Notes: generated from the sequence alone by a model not told the origin. A DNA stretch of 59,888 nt from Gammaproteobacteria bacterium (GCA_009843635.1 VYDB01000104.1:1-59888); one strand, 5' to 3'. Shown: positions 46,654 through 55,335, counted from the stretch's first letter. Made by a program: numbers and translations.

Positions 46654-48143
46654 GCCGATCAGCGCCAACCGTCGGCGCAGCAGCCGACTTGCCGCCGGTC
46701 CAACCGCCGAGCATCCGACGCTCAAGCGCCCGGGTGCGGGTGGACGGCGCCGAGCTCGACCTGCACTACCGGGTGGCCGGCTCCGGTCCGCCGTTGTTCG
46801 CGCTGCACCCCTCCCCCCTCCACTCCGCCTTCATGGCGCCGCTCATGGCAAGGTTGGCGGACCGGGCCACGGTCATCGCACCGGACACGCCGGGTTTCGG
46901 CGATTCGGACCCCTTGCCGGACCCGATTCACGACCTTGGCCCCTGCGTGCGCGCCATGAAGGCGCTGCGCCGGGCCTTGGGGCTGGACCGGGTGGGGGTG
47001 TACGGTTCCGCCACCGGGGCGCAGATCGCGGTCGAGTGGGCCAAGTCGGAACCCCAAGCGCTCAGCGGCATCATGCTCGACAATGCCGCCGCCTTCGATG
47101 AAACAGAACGGCGCCAGATACTCAAGGGCTACCTGCCGGACGTGACGCCAAGCCCCGACGGCAGCCACTTGGCGCGCGCTTGGCTGGCCGCTCACGACGG
47201 GACCCTGTTCTTTCCCTGGCAAGTGCCCGCTGCGGAGAACCGCATCGCCCGCTCGCTCGGGTCCGCCGCTGCCATGCAGGTTACCGCGTTGGGCTACCTG
47301 CGAGCGGGGCCAGGCTACGCCGCGATCTATCGCGCCGCCTTCCGCAACGAGCGGGTGGGACGCTTGGCGCAGGTGTCCATACCCTTGGTGATTCTGCGCT
47401 GGGAGGGCAGCATTCTGGCCCGCTGGACGGGACGCCTCGACACCCGGGCATGGGGCGCCAACGTGACCATGGCTCATTGCGGGGCTTCGCTTGAGGATCG
47501 ATGGACCTGCTTGGAACACAATCTCGAACGCATACTGCCGGCGGATTCGGTGCGGGCGGGAGACCTGTGCCTGGAAAGCGGACGATTGCGCCATGTGGAC
47601 TCAAGCTTTGGGCAGATTCGCTACTGGCACCCTAGCGGCCAACCAGCGACGCGCCTGTTGATCCCGCAGCCCGGCGCCACCGGGGCGTCTCTGCCCGACA
47701 GCGCACAGCAACCGGCCTCGGTGGTGGTCGATCTGCCTGGGCACGGGGGTTCGGCGCTGCCGGCGTCCCTGAACTTCCGCCACTGCGTGGAGGCCGTGCG
47801 CCGCGTGGCGGCCGCTACAGGCGCAACAGCGCGGTCGGTCGCCGGTTTCGGGGCATCCGACGTGCTGGCTCAAGCGGCGGCGGTTGCCGATGCCGCCACG
47901 GTCCATGCCGCGGCCGGTCCAGCGGACTTCAGCGGCGTGCCTCCGGATTTGGCGTCGAAGCGCGCCGGCACCCACCTGTTTCGCGCCTGGCACTGGCTGC
48001 GGGAGCAGTTTCTGGCTCGCAACGAACCACCCCCGGAACCTGTCCGCCTGACCAAGATGCTGATTGATTTGATCGATGCCCAAGCCGCGCATCGGTTGGT
48101 GCAGGAAGCGCTCGAAAATCAGCACCGTACCGACAGATCCTAG
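46650..48143 (+). CDS. Two-domain alpha/beta hydrolase-like protein lacking a nucleophile
   Basis: 497 residues. Domain 1 (about 28-295) is a clear alpha/beta hydrolase: oxyanion region FALHPSPLHSAFMAPL, strand-6 IAPDTPGFGDSD and nucleophile elbow VGVYGSATGAQIA. The residue at the nucleophile position of G-x-Nuc-x-G is Ala121, where Ser, Asp, Cys or His is usual. Domain 2 (about 320-490) is a degenerate second copy with VVVDLPGHGGSALP and VAGFGASDVLAQAAA and no obvious triad. It may be a binding protein or use unusual chemistry. GTG start 46650 overlaps the FAD-oxidase stop. Confidence 0.75.
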   Translation: MSRSAPTVGAAADLPPVQPPSIRRSSARVRVDGAELDLHYRVAGSGPPLFALHPSPLHSAFMAPLMARLADRATVIAPDTPGFGDSDPLPDPIHDLGPCVRAMKALRRALGLDRVGVYGSATGAQIAVEWAKSEPQALSGIMLDNAAAFDETERRQILKGYLPDVTPSPDGSHLARAWLAAHDGTLFFPWQVPAAENRIARSLGSAAAMQVTALGYLRAGPGYAAIYRAAFRNERVGRLAQVSIPLVILRWEGSILARWTGRLDTRAWGANVTMAHCGASLEDRWTCLEHNLERILPADSVRAGDLCLESGRLRHVDSSFGQIRYWHPSGQPATRLLIPQPGATGASLPDSAQQPASVVVDLPGHGGSALPASLNFRHCVEAVRRVAAATGATARSVAGFGASDVLAQAAAVADAATVHAAAGPADFSGVPPDLASKRAGTHLFRAWHWLREQFLARNEPPPEPVRLTKMLIDLIDAQAAHRLVQEALENQHRTDRS

Positions 48144-48232
48144 GCCGGGAGGCCCGAGGGGCTGTGATTGCTTCAGCGGATTGGCGGCAGCGGGCGTTGG
48201 GGTTTACGATGGGCAGTTGAAGGAAGGGAATC

Positions 48233-49015
48233 ATGGAAGACCTGAAGCAGCTTTTCACCCCGATGGAGCTCGGCTCCCTGCGCGCGGACAGCCCAATCCC
48301 GCTGTACCACCAGCTTCATCAGTTCCTCAAGCAGCGCATCCTCAGCGGCGAACTCGGCTTCGGCGCCAAACTGCCCGGCGAAGCGCAACTCGCTGCAGGC
48401 TTCGGCGTCTCCCGAGTGACCGCCAAACGCGCCATGGATCTGCTGGTGGCCAATGAGTTGATCGCCCGCAAACGCGGCCGGGGCAGCCACGTGGTCTTCC
48501 AAGCCCCGGCATCCGATGTCGAGGCGCCGCTGGTGGGCATGCTGGAGAAGCTCGCGCAGATGTCCCGCAGCACGCGAGTGCGGGTGCTGCACATCGACCG
48601 GCGTTCGGCACCGGCGAAGCTAGTCGAGGAACTCGACATCCCGGCGGACGAGCCCGTGCACTACGTTGTGCGGGTGCGCTTCCGGGAGGACCAGACGCCC
48701 TTCGCCTACTACGAGAGCTGGACCCGCGGCATCGAGCACGGCTACGACGCCAAGGCCATCGAACGGCGGCTGCGGTTCGACATCTTGGCCGAAAACGGCC
48801 ACCAGATCGCACGCATCGAGCAGCACTTGAGCGCCGCCGCAGCGGCGCCACCAGTCGCGGAGCAGCTGCGCCTAGTGCCCGGCGACCCAGTGCTGACCCT
48901 CGTGCGCTACTCCTTCGACACCCAAGGCGACCTAGTCGATCTGCTGCACTGCCAATACCACACCGGCCACTTCCACTACCGCATGAACCTCAGCATGGAG
49001 GACTACACACGCTAG
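48233..49015 (+). CDS. GntR-family regulator with UTRA domain (HutC type)
   Basis: 260 residues. Winged helix (about 20-90: PLYHQLHQFLKQRILSGEL, PGEAQLAAGFGVSRVTAKRAM, GRGSHV) and C-terminal UTRA ligand domain (100-250: EPVHYVVRVRFREDQTPFAYYESW, GDPVLTLVRYSF). It senses a small pathway metabolite and usually represses its neighbours. SD AAGGAAGGG precedes the ATG. Last gene of the FAD-oxidase cluster and the likely local regulator of both divergent operons. Confidence 0.92.
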   Translation: MEDLKQLFTPMELGSLRADSPIPLYHQLHQFLKQRILSGELGFGAKLPGEAQLAAGFGVSRVTAKRAMDLLVANELIARKRGRGSHVVFQAPASDVEAPLVGMLEKLAQMSRSTRVRVLHIDRRSAPAKLVEELDIPADEPVHYVVRVRFREDQTPFAYYESWTRGIEHGYDAKAIERRLRFDILAENGHQIARIEQHLSAAAAAPPVAEQLRLVPGDPVLTLVRYSFDTQGDLVDLLHCQYHTGHFHYRMNLSMEDYTR

Positions 49016-49655
49016 ACCGGATACCGTACATTGCCGACACATGGCGATTTTCCAGCGATGTTGTGGTCGAAAGAAAGGGCAAGACTTGGTTTGTTGAGTG
49101 CAGCTTCAAGAAAGTCCGCCCACATGATTCGGAGCGCTTAGAAGATGACTTGCATATAGGCAGCCGCTCCGCGGGAGAGATTCAATTGGACGGAAAGGTC
49201 GTCGCAGACAACCTCCCCCACTCCGATACCCGTAAGTTTGGTTGTGGAGTTTTCGAGGGGGACGTCTAAGTCACTGACGGTTGAAGATGTCGTAAACGAA
49301 AGCAGTCAGTTTGGGGGACCGACTTGAGGGCAAAGGCTATGCGAGGTTCAGTTACGGGAACGAACTGCAATGGCCTTCTGCGGCTCCACCAAGCTTGGAT
49401 TTCCCCGCCCAAGCGCTACCTCGCGCAGCAGCTCGCTGAATCCAATCAGCCTGACTAATGCCAAATCCTCCCAGAATGGGAGCATTACACCGCCACCGCG
49501 ATTGAAGTGCTCGAAGCAAAGCCCCGCAACCCGCTCCAAGTGGCACTCAGGGTTCGCACCGGGCGGTGCGGGCCGGGTTAGCGGGACCGACTCGGTGCAT
49601 TGCCACGCCCCGGCTGCTTCCCATCTGCTGGTGCCGTAGGGAAATAGTCGACCAG
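49016..49655. other. 640 bp without a supported intact gene; decayed DNA
   Basis: The only readable piece is a plus-strand stretch ending at 49269 (GTG 49063, 68 residues, VVERKGKTWFVECSFKKVRP). Its frame stays open upstream through the GntR stop region with protein-like residues but no start, so it looks like a 5'-truncated remnant. From 49270 to 49655 I find no convincing gene on either strand. Base composition and codon use look unlike the neighbouring catabolic genes. Confidence 0.4.
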
Positions 49656-50243
49656 ATGGCGGCTGACTTGGGTCGGCCCGACCTCGGTTTCACTACAAAA
49701 GGCCAAAGAAACTTCCTCCAATCTTCGGGAGGACGCGGACAGTCTTACTGGTCGTCTTGGCATTTTTTCGCTGTCGGCTATCAGCGGGCTTTCGACGTGC
49801 TTTGGGATGCTGCGTACGCGCACAGGCCGCCTTTGAGGATTGATTGCTATCCGCTGTTGTTCGTCTGCCGTCAGAGCATTGAACTATGGCTCTAGGCTGC
49901 GATCTCCACCGTGAAGCAGGCGAAGCCGCCGGGGCACCACAAACTGAGCGATCTATGGACGCGATTGTGGGCAGCATTGAGCGAGCACACTGGTCACCCG
50001 CAGTTGGACGAATCCAACGACCCCAATCCGTACAACTCATACGTTGAATCCGTTAACGACTTGATCCAGATTCTCGACGCGCACGACGAGAAGGGCGACC
50101 GATTTCGTTACCCGACCGCCAGGGGAGGCGATCCCTACCCAACCACGGGTGTCGACTTGGATGGGCTGTATCGTGCGCACGAGTTGATCACCGGATTCTG
50201 CGACGGGGTGCTGACGCGAATGGAAGTGGAACGCGACTCCTAG
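49656..50243 (+). pseudogene. Hypothetical gene broken by one in-frame TAG
   Basis: Reading from ATG 49656 (MAADLGRPDL) gives a protein-like sequence up to FVCRQSIELWL. An in-frame TAG at 49893-49895 follows, and the same frame continues AAISTVKQAKPPGHHKLSDL to the stop at 50243. The segment around the stop resembles the HAIELxLKAA helix seen in several hypothetical proteins, where Lys would stand in place of the stop (AAG to TAG). Total length would be about 195 residues. Function unknown. Confidence 0.55.
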
Positions 50244-50369
50244 GGGCCGTGCCGCTCTTGAGGGTGGTAGGCAAGTTGCGGACTTATCGCTGGCGCTCGA
50301 CTTCAACAGTTCGGAGCGTCTGCCCGGAGACTGGTTGATTCCAAGCTTGGGCCGTACCGACCTTGTCCG

Positions 50370-50963
50370 TCAAGCTGGCGGCCCCGTTAGCACGATGTCG
50401 TATTGGTCGAGGGCATCGAGGAATTCGGCGTGCTGAACGAGTTCTGCTGCGTCGACGGCCTGCAGCCTAGTGAAGGCCCGGTCAAACACGGCCACGCACA
50501 GGTCACCCGTGAATCGAGACGTAAACAGAAACCCGTGCGCTTCGGGCAGGCCTTCATGGACAGCGGCAGACAAAGCGCGGCCAGCGGCGTGATTGCCATC
50601 GTGCGCGACCGCGCTCGATGCGCCGATGCGCAACGGCCTGTCACCACGAAGGTCGATCATCGACAGCGTGTCCTCAGAGCGGACCGATACGACCAGCCGG
50701 GCTTCCACTTCGGACCGCGGCAGCCTGCGCCGCTGACGTCGTGCGAATCGGTTTCGGCCCAGCGTCTCCCAGAAGGCGCAGCGTACGGAGCTGGCAGCGT
50801 ACAGCACGGCGTAGCGCATTTGCGGGTCGCTGAAACGGCTCGGTGCCGGAGTCGCCGCCAGCGGCGTGTCACGATGGCTTCTGTGGATTACGCGGAACAC
50901 GCCTTCAAGCAGCACAGCACGTAACCCGGCTCTGAGCCGATCCGGGTCGTAGCCGCGAATCAT
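50370..50963 (-). CDS. RES-domain NAD+ phosphorylase toxin
   Basis: 197-residue toxin of the RES family, which depletes NAD+ by phosphorolysis (as in MbcT). The pattern is GVFRVIHRSHRDTPL, SRFSDPQMRYAVLYAASSVRCAFWETLG (conserved Arg, Tyr and Glu) and FLFTSRF (Ser/Arg). Its start overlaps the stop of the antitoxin gene by 4 nt, the usual antitoxin-first order of RES-Xre systems. Confidence 0.87.
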   Translation of the reverse strand: MIRGYDPDRLRAGLRAVLLEGVFRVIHRSHRDTPLAATPAPSRFSDPQMRYAVLYAASSVRCAFWETLGRNRFARRQRRRLPRSEVEARLVVSVRSEDTLSMIDLRGDRPLRIGASSAVAHDGNHAAGRALSAAVHEGLPEAHGFLFTSRFTGDLCVAVFDRAFTRLQAVDAAELVQHAEFLDALDQYDIVLTGPPA

Positions 50964-51568
50964 CCGAAGTCGCCTTGCAGGTCTCCCCTAGCGGCATTGG
51001 CCACACGTTGGATCTGGCCTTCCGCCAGCAGCGCCAGTGGCGGCGTCCCCTCAAGGGACGTCAGCGGGGTTGTCAGCCAGACCCACGCAGCGTAGCCGTC
51101 ATCGAACAGCTCCGCCACGCGCTGCAAGCCCGGCAGCGGACGGTTTCTCCCGTCGAGTTGGTCGGCTGGGAAGACATAGCCCCGCCTAGCGTTCTGCCAG
51201 CCGATGATCTTGCCCTTTTTTCGCCATTCATGAACCGATTGGCGCGTCTTCAGCCCGGCCCGTGCGGCCAGTTCGTCCGAACTCAGCAACGATTCCGGCG
51301 CACCTTTACGCGACCGAGCGGACAACCGCCGACTCGCCTCCGCCGAGTCCACAACCGTTGGGGCAACTCCCGCGACCACCTCAATCCCGTGCCATTCCCG
51401 ATCTTCGACCGTCAGTATGTCGGCCGCCGCCGCCAGTGCCGAGCGCACCGCATGCGGATGTGCGACTAGCGCCGCCACATGCGCCCTACTGAGATGACCC
51501 GCGGTGGCTTGGAGCATCCCGGCCAGCGCCTCCCGTTCCTCCATCCCACCCTCTGCGGTCATTGCCAT
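50960..51568 (-). CDS. ParS/MbcA/Xre-type antitoxin of the RES pair
   Basis: 202 residues. A central helix-turn-helix (SSDELAARAGLKTRQSVHEW then FPADQLDG) and a C-terminal toxin-binding domain (AELFDDGYAAWVWLTTPL, GTPPLALLAEGQIQRVANAA) match MbcA/ParS/Xre antitoxins that block the RES active site. The N-terminal 80 residues are Ala-rich and not recognised. ATG 51568 is used; ATG 51544 is possible. Confidence 0.82.
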   Translation of the reverse strand: MAMTAEGGMEEREALAGMLQATAGHLSRAHVAALVAHPHAVRSALAAAADILTVEDREWHGIEVVAGVAPTVVDSAEASRRLSARSRKGAPESLLSSDELAARAGLKTRQSVHEWRKKGKIIGWQNARRGYVFPADQLDGRNRPLPGLQRVAELFDDGYAAWVWLTTPLTSLEGTPPLALLAEGQIQRVANAARGDLQGDFG

Positions 51569-51610
51569 CGACAGTCTCCAACGTTGCAGCCACTATGCAC
51601 GCACATTCGT

Positions 51611-51718
51611 CTATTTGGTCTTTTTTGTCAATAGCGGTAGCAGCCTGTCGATGTCGATGACCGCGCATAGCTCTAGTTGCCCGCGCTCGTCAACGCGCCA
51701 GCCAAAAAGCACCTTCAC
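51611..51718 (-). CDS. Small 35-aa gene coupled to the DUF433 gene
   Basis: GTG at 51718 overlaps the DUF433 stop by 4 nt (GTGA), as in coupled toxin-antitoxin genes. The product (MKVLFGWRVDERGQLELCA, 35 residues) is too short to be the usual DUF5615 PIN-like partner and matches nothing I know. It could be a truncated partner, a small protein or chance. Confidence 0.35.
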   Translation of the reverse strand: MKVLFGWRVDERGQLELCAVIDIDRLLPLLTKKTK

Positions 51719-51957
51719 AAGCCGAGCTTTTGAACCACCGGGGACTGCATGGACCGGGTTTCGTGGTCAATCACCGCTTCGACCTGCTCGCGGGTGGTTC
51801 CGGGAAACCACTCAAGAAACTCGTCCACCGTTGCGCCGGACTTCAGGTTCTCGAACAGCGTCGCGACAGGCATTCTCGTCCCTCGAAAGACAAGCGCTCC
51901 GCCAAGCTTCTCCGGATCGCGCTCAACAGCAGGGCAGGCACTCCAATCGGTGGCCAT
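51715..51957 (-). CDS. DUF433 antitoxin-like protein
   Basis: 80-residue winged-helix DUF433 protein: AVERDPEKLGGALVFRGTRMP followed by FENLKSGATVDEFLEWFPGTTREQVEAVID. DUF433 proteins are antitoxins normally paired with a DUF5615 toxin downstream. Here the expected toxin is missing; only a 35-residue gene follows. ATG 51957 gives the natural N terminus. Confidence 0.87.
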   Translation of the reverse strand: MATDWSACPAVERDPEKLGGALVFRGTRMPVATLFENLKSGATVDEFLEWFPGTTREQVEAVIDHETRSMQSPVVQKLGL

Positions 51958-52147
51958 GTCACGCTCCCCACTCGAATTCATCGCGACCCTCATGTTGCCC
52001 GAACATGGGCTCGCAATCCATGTCCCGATCGGATCGACACGAGTGCCCTTGAAGTCTTCGCCAAGGCTTAGAGGGCAGGCGCCTACCAAGCAAGCCGCCA
52101 AGTGTGAACCGGCGAAGCGATCCCCCTCCCGATTCAGTTATAATCCG

Positions 52148-52366
52148 ATGCAACCGCGCAAAACCGTGAGGCCCGCAGTCATGCCAACCAGCAATGCCGC
52201 GCAAGCCGAACGCAGAGGTCGCGCCCAAATCGAAGCGGCCTTGCAGGAAGCCGTCGGGCGAAGCATCGACTTTGATGCCCACCAGAAGGGCGAGCTTAAG
52301 GGCTACAAGCCAAAGCCCCCGTCAGCCTTTGCCATCCACTTTGGCAGGCGCACGTCCCGCCGTTGA
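52148..52366 (+). CDS. Small basic protein, candidate antitoxin of PIN-like gene
   Basis: 72 residues (ATG 52148; ATG 52184 would give 60), basic, with RRGRAQIEAALQEAVGRSID as a predicted amphipathic helix and a proline/lysine-rich tail. No family recognised. Its stop overlaps the next gene's ATG (TGATG), the kind of coupling seen in toxin-antitoxin pairs. Confidence 0.5.
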   Translation: MQPRKTVRPAVMPTSNAAQAERRGRAQIEAALQEAVGRSIDFDAHQKGELKGYKPKPPSAFAIHFGRRTSRR

Positions 52367-53262
52367 TGCCCATGCCTTCGCCTCTGGCCATTACCTTTGA
52401 CACCAACATCCCAGCGATCCCCGCCATCCGCGCCTTTTGGGCCACCCTTTGCGAGGACGCCGGGCAACGCATGACGCTTGTGCCCACCGCCGCATCAGAA
52501 CTGCTGCGCCGCGGGCGCTTGGAAACCGAACGCGAATGGGCCAAGCGACTCAAGGCGGTCAACGCCGAACAGCGCATTGGGTGGACCAAAATTGACATTC
52601 GCCGCCTGTCCACCACCGCCTCAACTGCAGCCCGGGACTGGCTCCAGGAGGAGATGGGGCGCCAAGGTGCCATTTACGCGATCACCGCGCCCCCGTCCCC
52701 AATCATTGAAGAAACTGAAGCCGAGCTTGAGGACGTGCTGCCAGAGGACATCTTCGACCTGCTGACCGACAACGGCATCCGCGACCGGAAGATCGTTGTT
52801 GAGGCATTGGCCAGAGGCTTCAACATCCTCGCGTCCAACAACATCGAGTCCATAGACCATGAACTGCTCAAGGAATGGATCGCGAATCCCGTCGGACGTC
52901 GAATGAACATCAAAACCACCATTCTGCGCCCCCCGGACGCAGAGGCCCGGCTGCGGGAATCCTGCGGAAAGTCCGTCACATGGACGCTTAACGCCTTGGC
53001 CCGCGCTTCTGTCACCGATCCCTATTCGCCCAGTGCCGCCGCCGAGGAAATGGCCCTTGCCATGAAGGACTTTCCCGAGCGCGGCATGGTCGAACTGCGA
53101 GGGCGTATTGAACGAATGATGCTTAACGAAGCGACGCTGGACGCAGCCTTGCAGAATATGAAAGCCCATGGGGCGAGTCTTGCCCAACGGGCCAACGCCC
53201 GAATGGCTCAGGCATCGGCCAAGGCCGTATCGAGAAAAGCGGAAATCAGCTTAAGTCCTTGA
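52366..53262 (+). CDS. PIN-like-domain protein, possible toxin
   Basis: 298 residues. The first 165 look like a PIN fold: Asp in AITFDTNIPAIPA, Glu in VPTAASELLRRGRLE, and IRDRKIVVEALARGFNILAS followed by NNIESIDHELLKEW in the place of the third and fourth acidic residues. The remaining 130 residues are helical and contain no motif I recognise. The larger size and partner set it apart from ordinary VapC. Adjacent to two other toxin-antitoxin modules. Confidence 0.6.
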   Translation: MPMPSPLAITFDTNIPAIPAIRAFWATLCEDAGQRMTLVPTAASELLRRGRLETEREWAKRLKAVNAEQRIGWTKIDIRRLSTTASTAARDWLQEEMGRQGAIYAITAPPSPIIEETEAELEDVLPEDIFDLLTDNGIRDRKIVVEALARGFNILASNNIESIDHELLKEWIANPVGRRMNIKTTILRPPDAEARLRESCGKSVTWTLNALARASVTDPYSPSAAAEEMALAMKDFPERGMVELRGRIERMMLNEATLDAALQNMKAHGASLAQRANARMAQASAKAVSRKAEISLSP

Positions 53263-53277
53263 CGCGAACGCCACCGC

Positions 53278-54318
53278 TCAGCGCAGAACGCCGCGTTCCA
53301 GCAGGTTGGCGATCGCCTCGTTCTGCACGGACAGAGAGTGGCCGGGAGGTGGTGCGCGCACTTGGCCATCCTCATCCAGCAGGCTGTTCGGCGGGCACAC
53401 TTCTTCGCTGCCGTAAAGGTCACCGAAAAGAGCGAGGCGCTGGCGCGTGAACAGGTTGAACATGCCCGGACGGTGGCGAAACTCACGCAGGGCGGCGAGG
53501 TTGAGGTCAGCATTCGCCGCCATGGACTCACCAACCGCCGCCTCAATCCGTACCTGGCCCTCGTAGTCAACGATCTGTGAGGCACCGTCCACCGAGGCGT
53601 TGGGCAGGTCGATGCCGCCAATCCCCGCCGTGTTGGCGGACACCACGTAAACATGGTTCTCGTAGGCCCGCGCCCGCTTGGCTGCATTCTTGGGCGTCAG
53701 GGCCGGGCTCGCCACTTCCGAGGACGAATGGCAGAGGACCTCGGCGCCCCGCAGCGCCAGCGCCCGACTGATCTCCGGGAATAGGATTTCCTCGGAAGCG
53801 ACTGCTGCCAAGCGCCCTAACGCCGTGTCGGCCACTGGGAAGAGGCTGTCCACTCCGTAGATGTCCAGATAGCGGTCGAGCACGTCATAGGGGGTCGGAC
53901 CGAATTGCGAGATAAGGCGCCGGTATCGCAGTGCCACGTCGCCCGATTCATCGACGATGAAGCTGGTCTGGAAGTAGAGGTCGGGAAAGTGGCGATCCGC
54001 TTCGTAGAGGTTGCCGGCCAGAAACAGGCCGTTGTCCGCGGCGATGGCGCCGATGCGCTCGTACTCCGGGCCGTCAACCGCCACGCACCCGCGGGCCAGC
54101 CAAGCGGCTGCGGTTTCGCCCATGGGGTAGCCGGTCAGGAAGTACTCCGGCAGCACCACCAGCCGCAGATGAGGGCCAATGAACGCCTTGCTGGCCGCCA
54201 CTTGGGCAGCGATGCGCTCCAGCGAGGCGTTGATTTGCTGGCGGCACGAAGCAACATCGGCGCACTGCGCGATGGCCTGCACCCTAGTCTGCAGCGCAAG
54301 CGCTCCGTAGCTGGTCAT
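53278..54318 (-). CDS. Nitrilase-superfamily protein with altered catalytic residues
   Basis: 346-residue carbon-nitrogen-hydrolase fold. The catalytic Glu58 is kept (VVLPEYFLTGYP). The Lys position is Arg134 (RYRRLIS) and the Cys position is Ser175 (ASEEILFPE, where C-x-x-x-x-FPE is expected). The rest of the fold (RALALRGAEVLCHSSSE, ENHVYVVSANTAG) is intact, so this is not a decaying gene but a diverged subfamily, either inactive or with different chemistry. Upstream of it and on the same strand is HMG-CoA lyase. Confidence 0.85.
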   Translation of the reverse strand: MTSYGALALQTRVQAIAQCADVASCRQQINASLERIAAQVAASKAFIGPHLRLVVLPEYFLTGYPMGETAAAWLARGCVAVDGPEYERIGAIAADNGLFLAGNLYEADRHFPDLYFQTSFIVDESGDVALRYRRLISQFGPTPYDVLDRYLDIYGVDSLFPVADTALGRLAAVASEEILFPEISRALALRGAEVLCHSSSEVASPALTPKNAAKRARAYENHVYVVSANTAGIGGIDLPNASVDGASQIVDYEGQVRIEAAVGESMAANADLNLAALREFRHRPGMFNLFTRQRLALFGDLYGSEEVCPPNSLLDEDGQVRAPPPGHSLSVQNEAIANLLERGVLR

Positions 54319-54369
54319 CGCGGCCCTCCCCTTGCCATCAAGCGGCGTCAGCGCACCAGTCTAAGCCAA

Positions 54370-55335
54370 TCAGGACGCCTCGGCGCGGGCGTAGGCAAAT
54401 CCCTTGGGCAGGCCGGCCTCGGCGACGAAGCCGTACAGGGTCTCGTCGGGCAGCGCCGCCTGCACGTCGCCCCGCACGGCCAGCAGCCGGTCGATGTCGA
54501 TGCCCGTGCGCAGCCCCATCGCCTCCAGCAGGAACACCAGGTCTTCGGTGACGATGTTGCCGCTCGCCCCCGGCGCGAACGGGCAGCCGCCGAGACCACC
54601 CAAGGAGCTGTCGATGGTGGTGATGCCCACCTCAAGGGCGGCCATGACATTGGCGAGCCCCTGCCCCCGGGTGTTGTGCAGGTGGACGCCGGTGAGCCGT
54701 TCACGGCCCACCGCCGCCCGGATGCGCGTCGTCAAGCGCCGCACTTGGCTCGGATTGCCGTACCCCGTGGTGTCAGAAAGCCCCACTTCATCAGCACCCA
54801 GGGCGATGGCCCGCTCCGCCATCGCCACCACGCGGTCCTCCGGCACGGGCCCTTCCAAGGTGCAGCCGAAGGCGGTGGACAGCGAGACCTCAAGGGTGGG
54901 GCGCGCTGCCGCCGGCTGCGCCGCCACCGCCGCCACGACGGCGGCGATCTCGTCGAACATCTGCGCGTGGGACTTCCTCACGTTGGCCAAGCTGTGGGTT
55001 TCGCTGACCGACAGGGGCATCGAGATGTGGTGCGCGCCCTCCGCAAGGGCCGCTTGGGCTCCCCGAAGGTTGGGCACTAGGACCGCGACGTTCAATCCGG
55101 GCAGCGTCTTGGCGAAGCGGACCAACTCGGCGGTGTCGGCCAGTTGCGGCAACAGACGGGGGGGCACGAAGGAACCCACCTCGATCTCCGGCACGCCGGC
55201 CGCAGCTTCCGCCGCGATCCAAGCCTTCTTGGCGTCAGTGGGCAAGATCGTGTCTATGTTCTGCAGACCATCGCGCGTGCCCACCTCGCTTACGGTCACG
55301 TCAATGGCCTCGGTCGCAACGGTTGCCGCAGTCAT
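54370..55335 (-). CDS. Hydroxymethylglutaryl-CoA lyase
   Basis: 321 residues. Splits 3-hydroxy-3-methylglutaryl-CoA (or a related acyl-CoA) into acetoacetate and acetyl-CoA. Visible: substrate Arg in EVGTRDGLQN, GSFVPPRLLPQLADT, metal-site VHLHNTRGQGLANV and the catalytic Cys loop LGGCPFAPGASGN. Relatives cleave other 3-hydroxy-acyl-CoAs, so the substrate in this cluster is open, especially with a CoA-transferase opposite. Confidence 0.92.
   Translation of the reverse strand: MTAATVATEAIDVTVSEVGTRDGLQNIDTILPTDAKKAWIAAEAAAGVPEIEVGSFVPPRLLPQLADTAELVRFAKTLPGLNVAVLVPNLRGAQAALAEGAHHISMPLSVSETHSLANVRKSHAQMFDEIAAVVAAVAAQPAAARPTLEVSLSTAFGCTLEGPVPEDRVVAMAERAIALGADEVGLSDTTGYGNPSQVRRLTTRIRAAVGRERLTGVHLHNTRGQGLANVMAALEVGITTIDSSLGGLGGCPFAPGASGNIVTEDLVFLLEAMGLRTGIDIDRLLAVRGDVQAALPDETLYGFVAEAGLPKGFAYARAEAS

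Noticed and set aside
49348-49546. Two overlapping minus-strand frames of about 63 residues
   Set aside because: No SD, no family resemblance, located in decayed DNA.
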